Shown here piece after piece: positions 46,356 to 55,115 of a DNA stretch of 64,000 nucleotides (position 1 is the first letter of the stretch; the number at the start of each line of letters is the position of its first letter). Source of the stretch: an uncultured Pelagimonas sp. (GTDB lineage: Bacteria; Pseudomonadota; Alphaproteobacteria; Rhodobacterales; Rhodobacteraceae); contig CANMIH010000005.1 of assembly GCA_947497905.1 (NCBI GenBank), positions 124,001-188,000 of the forward strand. The letters are read 5' to 3'. Both the position numbers and the translations under genes were made by a program. The notes under the pieces were generated by a model. It made no database searches. It was not told the DNA's origin and worked only from the letters and a program-made list of their open reading frames with translations.

Positions 46356-48143
46356 ATGGATCAGTTTACCATCAACCTGCTCTTTGTGGGCGCAAGCTTT
46401 GCGCTCTACATCGGCATCGCGATCTGGGCCCGCGCGGGCTCCACATCGGAATTCTACGCTGCCGGTCGCGGCGTGCATCCGGTTACCAACGGTATGGCAA
46501 CTGCGGCGGACTGGATGTCGGCGGCCTCGTTCATTTCGATGGCGGGTCTGATTGCCTTCACCGGCTATGACAACTCGTCCTTCCTGATGGGCTGGACCGG
46601 CGGTTATGTTCTGCTGGCGCTGCTGCTTGCCCCCTATCTGCGCAAGTTTGGCAAATTCACCGTATCCGAGTTCATAGGCGACCGGTTCTACAGCCCGACC
46701 GCACGTCTTGTGGCGGTGATCTGTCTGATCGTGGCCTCGACCACCTATGTGATTGGTCAGATGACCGGTGTTGGCGTGGCCTTTGGCCGTTTCCTAGAAG
46801 TGTCGAACACAACCGGCCTGTTGATCGGCGCCTGTGTGGTATTCGCCTATGCGGTTTTCGGCGGCATGAAGGGTGTGACCTATACGCAGGTGGCGCAGTA
46901 TGTCGTGTTGATCATGGCCTACACCATTCCGGCGATCTTTATCTCGCTGCAGCTGACCGGCAATCCGATCCCGGCGCTGGGTCTGTTTGGCGATCACGCA
47001 GCCTCGGGTGAGCCGCTGTTGCAGAAGCTGGATGCCATTGTGGCAGAGCTTGGCTTTAATGAATACACCGCACACCACGCTGACACCTTCAACATGGTGC
47101 TCTTCACCCTGTCGCTGATGATCGGTACTGCAGGACTGCCGCATGTGATCATGCGCTTCTTCACCGTTCCCAAGGTGGCAGACGCGCGCTGGTCGGCGGG
47201 CTGGGCGCTGGTGTTTATTGCCCTGCTGTATCTGACCGCTCCGGCTGTGGGTGCCATGGCACGCCTGAACATCACCGAAATGATGTGGCCCAATGGCACA
47301 TCCGGTGAGCCCGTTTCGGTTGAAATGATCGAAAGCGAGCCACGCTATGACTGGATGGCGACCTGGCAGAAAACCGGCCTTCTGGGCTGGGAAGACAAAA
47401 ATGGTGATGGCCGTATTGCCTACTTCAACGACAAAGATGCCGATGCCAAAGCCGCTGCAGAAGCTGCTGGCTGGGGGTCGGAAAACGAGTTGACCAAATT
47501 CAACCGTGACATCCTTGTTCTGGCCAACCCGGAAATCGCCAACCTGCCATCCTGGGTGATTGGTCTGGTGGCAGCCGGTGGTCTGGCGGCGGCTCTGTCG
47601 ACTGCCGCCGGTCTGTTGCTGGCGATTTCCTCGGCGGTTAGCCACGACCTGATGAAGGGTCAGCTGACCCCGAACATCAGCGAAAAGAACGAGTTGCTGT
47701 CGGCCCGTATCGCCATGGCTGTGGCCATCGCAGTGGCGACCTATCTGGGTCTCAACCCTCCCGGCTTTGCGGCGCAGACTGTTGCTCTTGCCTTTGGTCT
47801 GGCGGCGGCCTCGATCTTCCCGGCACTGATGATGGGCATCTTCTCGAAGGTGAACAACAAAGGCGCCGTTGCAGGTATGATCGCCGGTCTTCTTGTGACC
47901 CTGATCTACATCTTCCTGCACAAGGGTTGGTTCTTCGTACCAGGCACCAACAGCTTTACCGATGCAGACCCTCTGCTGGGCACCATCAAGTCGACCTCCT
48001 TCGGAGCCATCGGTGCCATGGTAAACTTTGCAGTGGCCTTCACCGTGTCGAAGATGACCGCCCCGATCCCAACCGAGATCGAAGAGCTGGTGGAAAGCGT
48101 GCGCATCCCGCGTGGCGCTGGTGCGGCGGCGGCCGACCACTAA
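46356..48143 (+). CDS. actP: Sodium:solute symporter, ActP/VC_2705 subfamily
   Basis: 595 aa with about 13 membrane segments. The SSS core ATAADWMSAASFISMAGLIAFTGYD and the later DLMKG/NEKNELLSAR region are typical of cation:acetate symporters. A long soluble loop (about residues 310-380) distinguishes this VC_2705 type from E. coli ActP. It imports short carboxylates, most likely acetate given acs in the same operon. It ends at a hairpin terminator. Confidence 0.92.
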   Translation: MDQFTINLLFVGASFALYIGIAIWARAGSTSEFYAAGRGVHPVTNGMATAADWMSAASFISMAGLIAFTGYDNSSFLMGWTGGYVLLALLLAPYLRKFGKFTVSEFIGDRFYSPTARLVAVICLIVASTTYVIGQMTGVGVAFGRFLEVSNTTGLLIGACVVFAYAVFGGMKGVTYTQVAQYVVLIMAYTIPAIFISLQLTGNPIPALGLFGDHAASGEPLLQKLDAIVAELGFNEYTAHHADTFNMVLFTLSLMIGTAGLPHVIMRFFTVPKVADARWSAGWALVFIALLYLTAPAVGAMARLNITEMMWPNGTSGEPVSVEMIESEPRYDWMATWQKTGLLGWEDKNGDGRIAYFNDKDADAKAAAEAAGWGSENELTKFNRDILVLANPEIANLPSWVIGLVAAGGLAAALSTAAGLLLAISSAVSHDLMKGQLTPNISEKNELLSARIAMAVAIAVATYLGLNPPGFAAQTVALAFGLAAASIFPALMMGIFSKVNNKGAVAGMIAGLLVTLIYIFLHKGWFFVPGTNSFTDADPLLGTIKSTSFGAIGAMVNFAVAFTVSKMTAPIPTEIEELVESVRIPRGAGAAAADH

Positions 48144-48192
48144 GAGTTAGATCCTGGGCGACCTCCCTCGCCCGCATTTCAGGATCTGAAAA

Positions 48193-48219
48193 CCTACCCC
48201 GGTTCCCCGCCGGGGTAGG
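48193..48219 (+). terminator. Hairpin terminator after actP
   Basis: Perfect 10-bp stem CCTACCCCGG / CCGGGGTAGG with a 7-nt loop, followed by only a short T run (CCCTTTA). Partial termination is likely. Confidence 0.7.
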
Positions 48220-48254
48220 CCCTTTAAAAAGTGCTTTGTTTGATCAGTGTCATT

Positions 48255-48307
48255 CATCTGCCGGCCCGAATGGACGATATCCAGTGATGAGTTCGGACCG
48301 GTAGATG
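48255..48307 (+). other. Long imperfect inverted repeat upstream of DUF294 gene
   Basis: Arms CATCTGCCGGCCCGAA (48255-48270) and TTCGGACCGGTAGATG (48292-48307) pair over 16 positions with one mismatch and one wobble. The 21-nt loop itself contains TGGA/TCCA. T4 follows. It lies 45 bases before the next start codon, so it may be a leader structure or a second terminator. Confidence 0.6.
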
Positions 48308-48352
48308 TTTTGATGCGGCATCCCTGGCCTTTTTAACAAACAGGATTTCCAC

Positions 48353-50176
48353 ATGCCTCTTGCCCTGCCAGACCTGATCCGGTTTCTCAGCGCCGTGCAC
48401 CCCTATGACACGCTGCCGCATGATGTGCTTGAGGCACTGGCCCCTGCGTTTCACATGCATGAGCTTGCCTCCGACGAACCGGTCTATGCCTTTGGCGAAG
48501 AGCTTACAGGGCTTTATCTGATCCATCAGGGACAGGTTGAGGTGCGGGATGAAAACGATGTCCCGGTGTCTCTGCTAGGGCCGCGCAACTCGTTTGGTGA
48601 ACGTGGATTGCTTCGCAGCGGTCTCGCGGCCACTTCGGCCCGCACAACCGAGCCGACCGTGCTTTTGGTGCTGCCAAAAGATTGGTTTCAACAACTGATT
48701 GCCGACTATCCGGCCGCCAAAAAGTTCTTTGATCGATCTCGCCAACCCAAAGCACAGAAAAACGACCTTGCCACCAGCAGCGTTGAAACCTTGATGGCCC
48801 GCGCGCCATTGACATGCGATGCGCAAACCTCGGTCCAAGAGGCCGCACGCCTGATGCGCGACGCGCATGTCTCTTCAATTTGCGTCACCCAAGATGACAC
48901 GCTGACCGGGATCGCCACAATTCGGGATATCTCGGGCAAGGTGGTGGCGGCAGGGCTGCCCTTTGACACCGCACTATCTGATGTCATGACCCATAACCCT
49001 CTTGCACTGTCGCCGTCAGATATCGGGTCCGACGTGCTGCACATGATGATGGAACGCCGCATTGGCCATGTGCCTGTAGTCGAGGCAGGAAAACTGGTTG
49101 GCATTGTCACCCAGACCGATCTAACCCGGTTCCAGGCAGTCAGTTCCGCCGAACTGGTGTCAGAAATTGCCCAAGCCACAACCATCTCTGAGATGGCTAA
49201 GGTCACCGCGCGTATTCCTCAGCTGCTTGTTCAGTTGGTAGCCGGGGGAAACAGGCACGAGGTGGTGACCCGCCTGATCACCGATATCGCCGATACCGCC
49301 ACCCGACGGCTTCTGGCTTTGGCAGAAGAGCACCTTGGCCCCGCGCCAGTGCCCTATCTGTGGCTGGCCTGCGGTTCGCAGGGGCGACAGGAACAGACCG
49401 GGGTCTCTGATCAGGACAATTGCCTGATGCTGGATGACACAGTGCGCGACACGGATATCCCCTATTTTGAAGCGCTTGCCAAATATGTCTGCGATGGGCT
49501 GAACGACATCGGCTATGTGCATTGTCCCGGTGAGATGATGGCCACCAATCCGCGCTGGCGCCAGCCGGTGAGCGTCTGGCGCGACTACTTTAGCAATTGG
49601 ATTGCCAAGCCTAGCCCCGAAGCGCAGATGCTGGCCAGTGTGATGTTTGACCTGCGCCCGATTGGTGGCACCTTCTCTCTGTTCGAAGATCTGCAGGACA
49701 CCACGCTCACCGCGGCGTCGAAAAACTCGATCTTCGTCGCGCATATGATTGGCAACTCGCTCAAACACACCCCACCACTTGGTTTGCTGCGCGGCTTTGC
49801 CACCATCCGCTCCGGCGAACACAAAAACCAGCTGGATCTGAAACACAACGGCGTCGTGCCAGTGGTAGATCTGGCTCGGGTCTATGCGCTTCAGGGAGCC
49901 CTGGGCGCCGTCAACACCCGTGCGCGCCTCGTTGCGGCACAGGCTGCAGGCGTTCTGAGCCAGTCTGGCGGGCAGGATCTGTTGGATGCCTATGATCTGA
50001 TTGCCGAAACCCGGCTCGAACATCAGGCTGCGCAGATCAAAGAGGGACTGGCCCCTGACAATTATCTGGCCCCGGCGGATCTGTCAGATTTTGATCGCAG
50101 CCATTTGCGAGACGCCTTCGTCGTGGTCAAATCGCTGCAATCTGCCGTAGGACATGGCAAAGGGATGCTGGGCTAA
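48353..50176 (+). CDS. cNMP-binding/CBS/DUF294 nucleotidyltransferase-like protein
   Basis: 607 aa. Order: cyclic-nucleotide-binding fold (about 10-125), two CBS repeats (150-265), a DUF294 nucleotidyltransferase-like domain (300-440, with GSQGRQEQTGVSDQDN carrying the GS and DxD residues), and a substrate-binding-like C-terminal domain (450-600). It resembles GlnD-like sensors that read adenine nucleotides. It follows the acetate symporter and may sense energy charge to regulate uptake. That role is an inference from the domains and gene order. Confidence 0.9.
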   Translation: MPLALPDLIRFLSAVHPYDTLPHDVLEALAPAFHMHELASDEPVYAFGEELTGLYLIHQGQVEVRDENDVPVSLLGPRNSFGERGLLRSGLAATSARTTEPTVLLVLPKDWFQQLIADYPAAKKFFDRSRQPKAQKNDLATSSVETLMARAPLTCDAQTSVQEAARLMRDAHVSSICVTQDDTLTGIATIRDISGKVVAAGLPFDTALSDVMTHNPLALSPSDIGSDVLHMMMERRIGHVPVVEAGKLVGIVTQTDLTRFQAVSSAELVSEIAQATTISEMAKVTARIPQLLVQLVAGGNRHEVVTRLITDIADTATRRLLALAEEHLGPAPVPYLWLACGSQGRQEQTGVSDQDNCLMLDDTVRDTDIPYFEALAKYVCDGLNDIGYVHCPGEMMATNPRWRQPVSVWRDYFSNWIAKPSPEAQMLASVMFDLRPIGGTFSLFEDLQDTTLTAASKNSIFVAHMIGNSLKHTPPLGLLRGFATIRSGEHKNQLDLKHNGVVPVVDLARVYALQGALGAVNTRARLVAAQAAGVLSQSGGQDLLDAYDLIAETRLEHQAAQIKEGLAPDNYLAPADLSDFDRSHLRDAFVVVKSLQSAVGHGKGMLG

Positions 50177-50200
50177 CGCCCAGAAAAGGGAGGAACAGGC

Positions 50201-50701
50201 ATGTTTTTGGAACTGATCGCAGTGTTTGTCGCAGGGTTTGCCGGAGCGGGCCTCATGATGTTGCTCTCCAAACTGAGCGGTGGCCGCCTGCCCCGTTGGA
50301 TTGTGCCCCTGGGCGCAGGTGCAGCGATGTTCACCACAGGCATCTCAAGCGAATACAGTTGGTACAGCCGCATGTCGGGCGCGCTACCCGAGGGTCTGGT
50401 GGTGGCGCAATCCGCAGACAGCACCGCGCTCTGGCGCCCCTGGACCTATGTTGTGCCCATGACTGATCGGTTCATTGCGGTTGACGCGAACAATCTGCGC
50501 GCCAATGAACAAACCGAAGCACTCTATCTGGCTGATCTCTATTTTTACGGCCGCTGGCAGACCGTTAAATCGGTTCAGATGATGGTGGATTGCGCCGCTG
50601 GCCGCCGCGCAGATCCTGCCCTTGGCGACGGTTCGACCCCTGTGTGGCGCGATGTCGGTGCCTCAGACCCCATTGTGGCCACCGTGTGCGAAAGGGCCTG
50701 A
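50201..50701 (+). CDS. Small membrane protein, unknown
   Basis: 166 aa with two N-terminal hydrophobic segments (about 4-23 and 34-52) and a soluble C-terminal part. GGGAGG precedes the ATG. It sits between the DUF294 gene and the exonuclease gene, one base before the latter's start. I do not recognise the family. The gene order suggests cotranscription with the sensor-exonuclease pair. Confidence 0.75.
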   Translation: MFLELIAVFVAGFAGAGLMMLLSKLSGGRLPRWIVPLGAGAAMFTTGISSEYSWYSRMSGALPEGLVVAQSADSTALWRPWTYVVPMTDRFIAVDANNLRANEQTEALYLADLYFYGRWQTVKSVQMMVDCAAGRRADPALGDGSTPVWRDVGASDPIVATVCERA

Positions 50702-50702
50702 T

Positions 50703-52109
50703 ATGTTCACACGCCTCAGCCTGCGGCTTCGGGTCTTTTTGTTCTTTTGCCTGATTGCCTTTGGCGGAATCACTTTGATCTTGGTGTCGCTCTGGTTGGG
50801 GCATGGACGCGTAGCCCAAAGCTCGGTCTCGGACGGGTTTGTCTTTGCAGGTCTCCTTGCCGGGCTTGGCCTTCTAGGGTTGGTCACAGGCATCTGGCTT
50901 TTGTTTGATGAACATGTCGCCAAACCGATTGAGGCGCTTGCGGCACAGATGCGGGTCCGGGCCCATGCGGGCGTTGAAACCGATGTCGACACTCAAACCG
51001 CCAAATACCTTGGCGATCTGGCCCCCGCCGCACATGCCGTCAGCTCCGCCTTGGGGGAAAGCACGCTTTCCGCTGCGCAAAAAGTGGCCCGCGAAACCGA
51101 AAGACTTGCCTCTGAGACCGCACATCTGACGGCGCTTCTCAGCGAAATTCCGGTCGCTATGCTTCTGGTCAACCCGCAAGGCCAGATTGTGCTTTATGAC
51201 GGACAGGCTGCCGAGATCCTGTCCCAGCTAGGTGTGCCCCGCCTGAACGCCCCGCTGAGCGATTACTTCGAAGCCAGCGGCCTGAAAACCGCAGTAAGCA
51301 AGCTTGAAAAAACCGGGCTTGAGGTTGCCTTTGAGGCCCAGTCACAGGACAGCTCGCAAAGCTATGCCGCCCGTCTTAAGCCTCTGGAAACGGGGTATCT
51401 GATGGTGATCGACTCCACCCAGATAAATCTCCCCTCTGAGGCAGCGCGCCCACTGGTCTATGATTTCGATCTCTTTGAACACCCGCAAAAGGTCTCGGTT
51501 CTGGAGACCAAACTGGCGCATCTGACCTTTGCCGTATTTGACACGGAGACCACGGGGTTGCTGCCCCACAAAGATGAAATCGTCCAGATAGGCGCCGTGC
51601 GGGTGGTCAATGGTCGGATTGTGCCCGGCGAACGGATCAATCAACTTGTCGATCCCGGCCGCCCCATTCCGGCCGCCTCGACCAAGGTCCATCATATCTC
51701 CGATAAGATGGTCAAAGGCGCTCCGTCAATCGCAGAGGCAGGCCGCGCCTTCCACGCCTTTGCGGCGCAGTCCGTCATTGTCGCCCACAACGCCCCCTTT
51801 GATATGGCCTTTCTACACCGGCACAAAGGGGCGATGGGGGTTACCTGGGATCACCCGATCCTCGACACGGTCTTGCTCTCCGCGGTGCTGTTTGGCGCCT
51901 CCCAGACCCATACACTGGATGCCCTGTGCGATCGCCTTGGGGTAAGCATTCCTGCCGAATTGCGACACACGGCCTTGGGAGATGCACAGGCCACCGCCGA
52001 AGTTCTGGTGAAGATGCTGCCGATGCTGCAGGCGCAGGGGTTGACCACCTTTGGGGAGGTGTTGGATGAAACCCGGCGACATGGCCGCCTGCTCGAAGAT
52101 CTGAACTGA
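50703..52109 (+). CDS. Membrane-anchored PAS-type / DEDDh 3'-5' exonuclease
   Basis: 468 aa. Two N-terminal membrane segments (about 10-31 and 40-62), a HAMP-like stretch (60-90), a coiled helix, a PAS-like domain (about 145-250) and a C-terminal DnaQ-type exonuclease (about 280-450) with FDTETTG, HNAPFDMAFLHRH and the HTALGDA Asp. The catalytic residues look intact. A DnaQ exonuclease tethered to the membrane beside a sensor domain is unusual. It follows the DUF294 protein in the order seen near ActP-type symporters. The substrate is unknown; proofreading is unlikely. Confidence 0.88.
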   Translation: MFTRLSLRLRVFLFFCLIAFGGITLILVSLWLGHGRVAQSSVSDGFVFAGLLAGLGLLGLVTGIWLLFDEHVAKPIEALAAQMRVRAHAGVETDVDTQTAKYLGDLAPAAHAVSSALGESTLSAAQKVARETERLASETAHLTALLSEIPVAMLLVNPQGQIVLYDGQAAEILSQLGVPRLNAPLSDYFEASGLKTAVSKLEKTGLEVAFEAQSQDSSQSYAARLKPLETGYLMVIDSTQINLPSEAARPLVYDFDLFEHPQKVSVLETKLAHLTFAVFDTETTGLLPHKDEIVQIGAVRVVNGRIVPGERINQLVDPGRPIPAASTKVHHISDKMVKGAPSIAEAGRAFHAFAAQSVIVAHNAPFDMAFLHRHKGAMGVTWDHPILDTVLLSAVLFGASQTHTLDALCDRLGVSIPAELRHTALGDAQATAEVLVKMLPMLQAQGLTTFGEVLDETRRHGRLLEDLN

Positions 52110-52139
52110 ACCAGACAGACGGTTCCACCGGTTGGGTCG

Positions 52140-52176
52140 GATGCCTCCGGCGGGAGTATTTTTGAAAAGAAGAAGC
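52140..52176 (+). repeat. GAGTATTT box, copy 3
   Basis: Contains GGATGCCTCCGGCGGGAGTA followed by TTTTTGAAAAGAAGAAG. It lies after the exonuclease stop and before a terminator-like hairpin, the same relative position as copies 1 and 2. Confidence 0.6.
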
Positions 52177-52186
52177 CTGACCGCCC

Positions 52187-52248
52187 CTATGGGACGGCGG
52201 GTGGGGCGAGGCTTGGAACAAGCAAGCGACACCCCGTCCCATAGTTTT
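52187..52248 (+). terminator. Terminator-like inverted repeat after the exonuclease
   Basis: 11-bp arms CTATGGGACGG (52187-52197) and CCGTCCCATAG (52234-52244), then TTTT, with an inner hairpin GCTTG-gaa-CAAGC (52211-52223) in the loop. It separates the convergent exonuclease (+) and SDR (-) genes. Confidence 0.65.
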
Positions 52249-53008
52249 AGCGCTGTGGCAGACGAACCGCGCCGTCAATGCGGATGGTTTCACCGTTCAG
52301 ATAGGGATTTTCCACAATCTGACAGACCATCTGCGCATATTCCGCAGGAAAGCCCAAACGATGCGGGAACGGTACGTTTGACACGATGGCGGCGGTGGTT
52401 TCCTCGGGCAGGCCTTCCATCATCGGCGTATTGAACAGCCCCGGAGCTATCGCCATCACACGAATGCCGGTTTTCGCCAGCTCACGTGCAGCCGGCAGGC
52501 ACATCGAGGCCACGCCCCCTTTGGAGGCCGCATAGGCCGCCTGACCAAACTGGCCATCCTGATAGGCGATCGAGGCAGTATTGATCACCACGCCGCGTTC
52601 ACCCGTTTCCAGCGGATCAAGCCCCTGCATCCCGCGCGCGGCATGGGACATCACGTTATAAGTGCCCATCAAGTTCACGCGGATGGTTTTCTCAAAGAGA
52701 TCGGTCGACAGTTTGCCCTCACGACCGACAATACGCGCCGCACCAGCCACCCCTGCACAGCTCACGGCGATCCGGGGCACACCCAATTTCTCATGAATTT
52801 CATCAAAGGCTGCTGCAACAGAGGATTCGTCGCCCACATCCGTTTTGATCGCGATCCCACCAATTTCGGCCGCGACTTCTGCACCGCGCTCGGCGTCAAA
52901 ATCCAGAATTGCGACTTTTGCGCCTTCTGCCGCCAAACGACGTGCCGTAGCCGCGCCCAACCCGCTGGCACCGCCGGTGACAACCGCAACATGTCCCGAA
53001 AAATCCAT
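52247..53008 (-). CDS. SDR, HSD10-like 3-hydroxyacyl-CoA dehydrogenase
   Basis: 253 aa. The glycine motif TGGASGLG is at residues 11-18, Ser in NTASIAYQDGQ, and YAASK carries the YxxxK. The long insertion and PFPHRLGFPAEYAQMVCQIVENPYLNGETIRIDGAVRLP tail are typical of HSD17B10-like enzymes that oxidise 3-hydroxyacyl-CoA with NAD+. It is the last gene of a minus-strand operon with a MaoC-like hydratase and a TRAP permease, so it may act in beta-oxidation of an imported carboxylate. Confidence 0.86.
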   Translation of the reverse strand: MDFSGHVAVVTGGASGLGAATARRLAAEGAKVAILDFDAERGAEVAAEIGGIAIKTDVGDESSVAAAFDEIHEKLGVPRIAVSCAGVAGAARIVGREGKLSTDLFEKTIRVNLMGTYNVMSHAARGMQGLDPLETGERGVVINTASIAYQDGQFGQAAYAASKGGVASMCLPAARELAKTGIRVMAIAPGLFNTPMMEGLPEETTAAIVSNVPFPHRLGFPAEYAQMVCQIVENPYLNGETIRIDGAVRLPQR

Positions 53009-53104
53009 AGAAGCCTCCCGTTTGTAACATTTAACGCGAAACTACCCGCAGGCGGCTGCGCAGAAAAGCCCTCTGTCTCGAAGTGACGTTACAGCATTTG
53101 GGAA

Positions 53105-54418
53105 TTAGCGCAAAAAGACCAGTGTGATCACCGGAAACGCCATCAGCACAGCCACACGCAGAAGGTCGGAGACCACAAAATACAACACTGCGCGATAGGT
53201 CTCTCCCATCGGTGTGTCTCGGTCCATTGCGTTGATCACAAAGAGGTTCATGCCAACAGGCGGCGTGATCAACCCGACCTCAACCACAATCAACACCAAA
53301 ATGCCGAACCAGATGGCCACATGTTCCGCGCTCATCCCGAAATCCAGCGCGGTGATCACCGGGAAAAAGATTGGGACGGTCAGAAGGATCATCGACAGGC
53401 TGTCCATGAAACACCCCAGCACGAGATAGAGCAACAAAATGAGCGCCAACACAACAATCGGCGCCGCCCCGAGCTCAACCACCCAAGACGACAGCTCCTG
53501 CGGCAGTCGCGTGCGCGCCAGAAAACCGTTATAAAATCCCGCCCCTAGAATGATAAAGAAAATCATCGCCGAGGATTTGGCGGTATCGGTGAAACTGTCG
53601 ATGAGGCTTTGCCAGGTTAACCCGCCATTGGCCCAGGCAATGACACCGGTGCCAAGCGCGCCCACAGCGGCCCCTTCGGTTGGGGTAAAAACTCCGCCGT
53701 AGATGCCGCCCACCACAGCCACAAACACCAAGAGCACCGGCCAGACCGCCGCCAGCGCCCGGAACCGCTCGGCGTAAGGGATAGGTGCGCGCAGGCCCGC
53801 GCTTTCAGGATGACGCCAGACATAAAACCGCACCGCCATCATATAGCCCAGCGCCGCCAATACGCCCGGCAGGAAGGCCGCGAGAAACAGCTTGGCGATG
53901 TTTTGTTCGGTAAGGATGGCGTAGATCACCAGAACAACCGATGGCGGGATCAAAATGCCCAGGGTTCCGCCAGCGGCCAGAGTTGCCGTCGAAAAACCGC
54001 CCGCATAGCCATAGCTTTTCAATTCGGGCAACGCCACGCGGCTCATGGTGGCAGCGGTGGCCAGAGATGATCCGCAAATTGATCCAAAGCCCGCGCAGGC
54101 CCCGATCGAGGCCATGGCCACGCCGCCTTTGCGATGTCCAAGCCAGCTTTCTGCCGCTTTGAACAGGCGTTGGCTCATGCCGCCCAGTGTCGCGAAGTAC
54201 CCCATCAGCAGGAACATTGGCACAATGGACAGCGAATAATTGGAGAAGGTTGTAAAGCTCTCGGTTTTTAGCCGCGCCAGTGCCAGATTGGGCTTTCCGG
54301 TCAGGATCCACATGCCGACAAACCCCGTGACAAACATCGCCAGACCGATGGGCACGCGTAGAAAGATCAGAGCCAGCAGAGCCGGAAAGGAATAGAAACC
54401 AATTTCTAGGGCTGTCAC
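53105..54418 (-). CDS. dctM: TRAP transporter large permease (DctM type)
   Basis: 437 aa with about 12 membrane segments, the second DctM in the window and only distantly similar to the first. It overlaps the dctQ gene upstream by 4 bases (ATGA) and precedes the HSD10-like SDR. No DctP gene lies in this operon, so the binding protein must be encoded elsewhere or be shared. The solute is unknown. Confidence 0.9.
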   Translation of the reverse strand: MTALEIGFYSFPALLALIFLRVPIGLAMFVTGFVGMWILTGKPNLALARLKTESFTTFSNYSLSIVPMFLLMGYFATLGGMSQRLFKAAESWLGHRKGGVAMASIGACAGFGSICGSSLATAATMSRVALPELKSYGYAGGFSTATLAAGGTLGILIPPSVVLVIYAILTEQNIAKLFLAAFLPGVLAALGYMMAVRFYVWRHPESAGLRAPIPYAERFRALAAVWPVLLVFVAVVGGIYGGVFTPTEGAAVGALGTGVIAWANGGLTWQSLIDSFTDTAKSSAMIFFIILGAGFYNGFLARTRLPQELSSWVVELGAAPIVVLALILLLYLVLGCFMDSLSMILLTVPIFFPVITALDFGMSAEHVAIWFGILVLIVVEVGLITPPVGMNLFVINAMDRDTPMGETYRAVLYFVVSDLLRVAVLMAFPVITLVFLR

Positions 54419-55005
54419 GTCTGCGTCTCCACCTGTGGGAGCAATGGCGCGGCACCAAAGAGTTCAAGCAAGCGCAGCACGGCAACATAGATCGACATCA
54501 CCGCCGCCAGAGCCGCCCCGACAAGAGAGGCCCCATAAGCCCACCAGATTGGCATCTGCAGCAGTTGGGTGGTCTGGCCAGACCGCAGCTTCCGTTCGAA
54601 CCCAAGCTCAAGCTGCACCGTGATCACCACAAGCACAGTGGCAAACAGCGCCTCAGACAAGAAAACCAGCACTCGGTTGGCGGGAATTGGTAAGCGATTG
54701 GTCACAATCTCGACGACCGCATGACCCCCGCTGATCTGGCACCAGGGCAGAAATGCAAAGATGCAAAAGGCCATGCCAGCTTCGACCAGTTCGAAATCCC
54801 CGCGAATTGCGCCGATTCCGCTGTCGATCAGCCATTGCGCCCCATCAACCCCGACACCGCTGTTCAGCCATCCGTGCAGCATCGTGTTGGCTGCCCGGCC
54901 CAAAATGGACAAACAGGTCATGACAATCAGTGCAACAAGAACCACGCCACCGATCACGGCCATCGCCTTGGCGCAAAACTGCAGCAAGCTATGAATGCGT
55001 TTCAT
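54415..55005 (-). CDS. dctQ: TRAP transporter small permease (DctQ type)
   Basis: 196 aa with four hydrophobic segments typical of DctQ. The ATG at 55005 follows GGGGGTGGG; an earlier ATG at 55023 lacks an SD. It is encoded 110 bases after the MaoC-like gene and overlaps dctM. It probably forms the small subunit with that protein. Confidence 0.82.
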   Translation of the reverse strand: MKRIHSLLQFCAKAMAVIGGVVLVALIVMTCLSILGRAANTMLHGWLNSGVGVDGAQWLIDSGIGAIRGDFELVEAGMAFCIFAFLPWCQISGGHAVVEIVTNRLPIPANRVLVFLSEALFATVLVVITVQLELGFERKLRSGQTTQLLQMPIWWAYGASLVGAALAAVMSIYVAVLRLLELFGAAPLLPQVETQT

Positions 55006-55115
55006 CCCACCCCCGGATGGCATAAGCCAAGTTGCGACGTGTCATATCCAGATCTCCGGGCAATCGCCAGCCTGCAAAGCGCAGACACAGGATTTGCCGC
55101 AGATGTGTTTCAGGT

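Noticed and set aside
46794-48140. 448-codon open frame on the minus strand
   Set aside because: It lies entirely antisense to the actP coding region, has an atypical His/Arg/Gln-rich composition and no SD. It is a shadow of GC-rich codon use.
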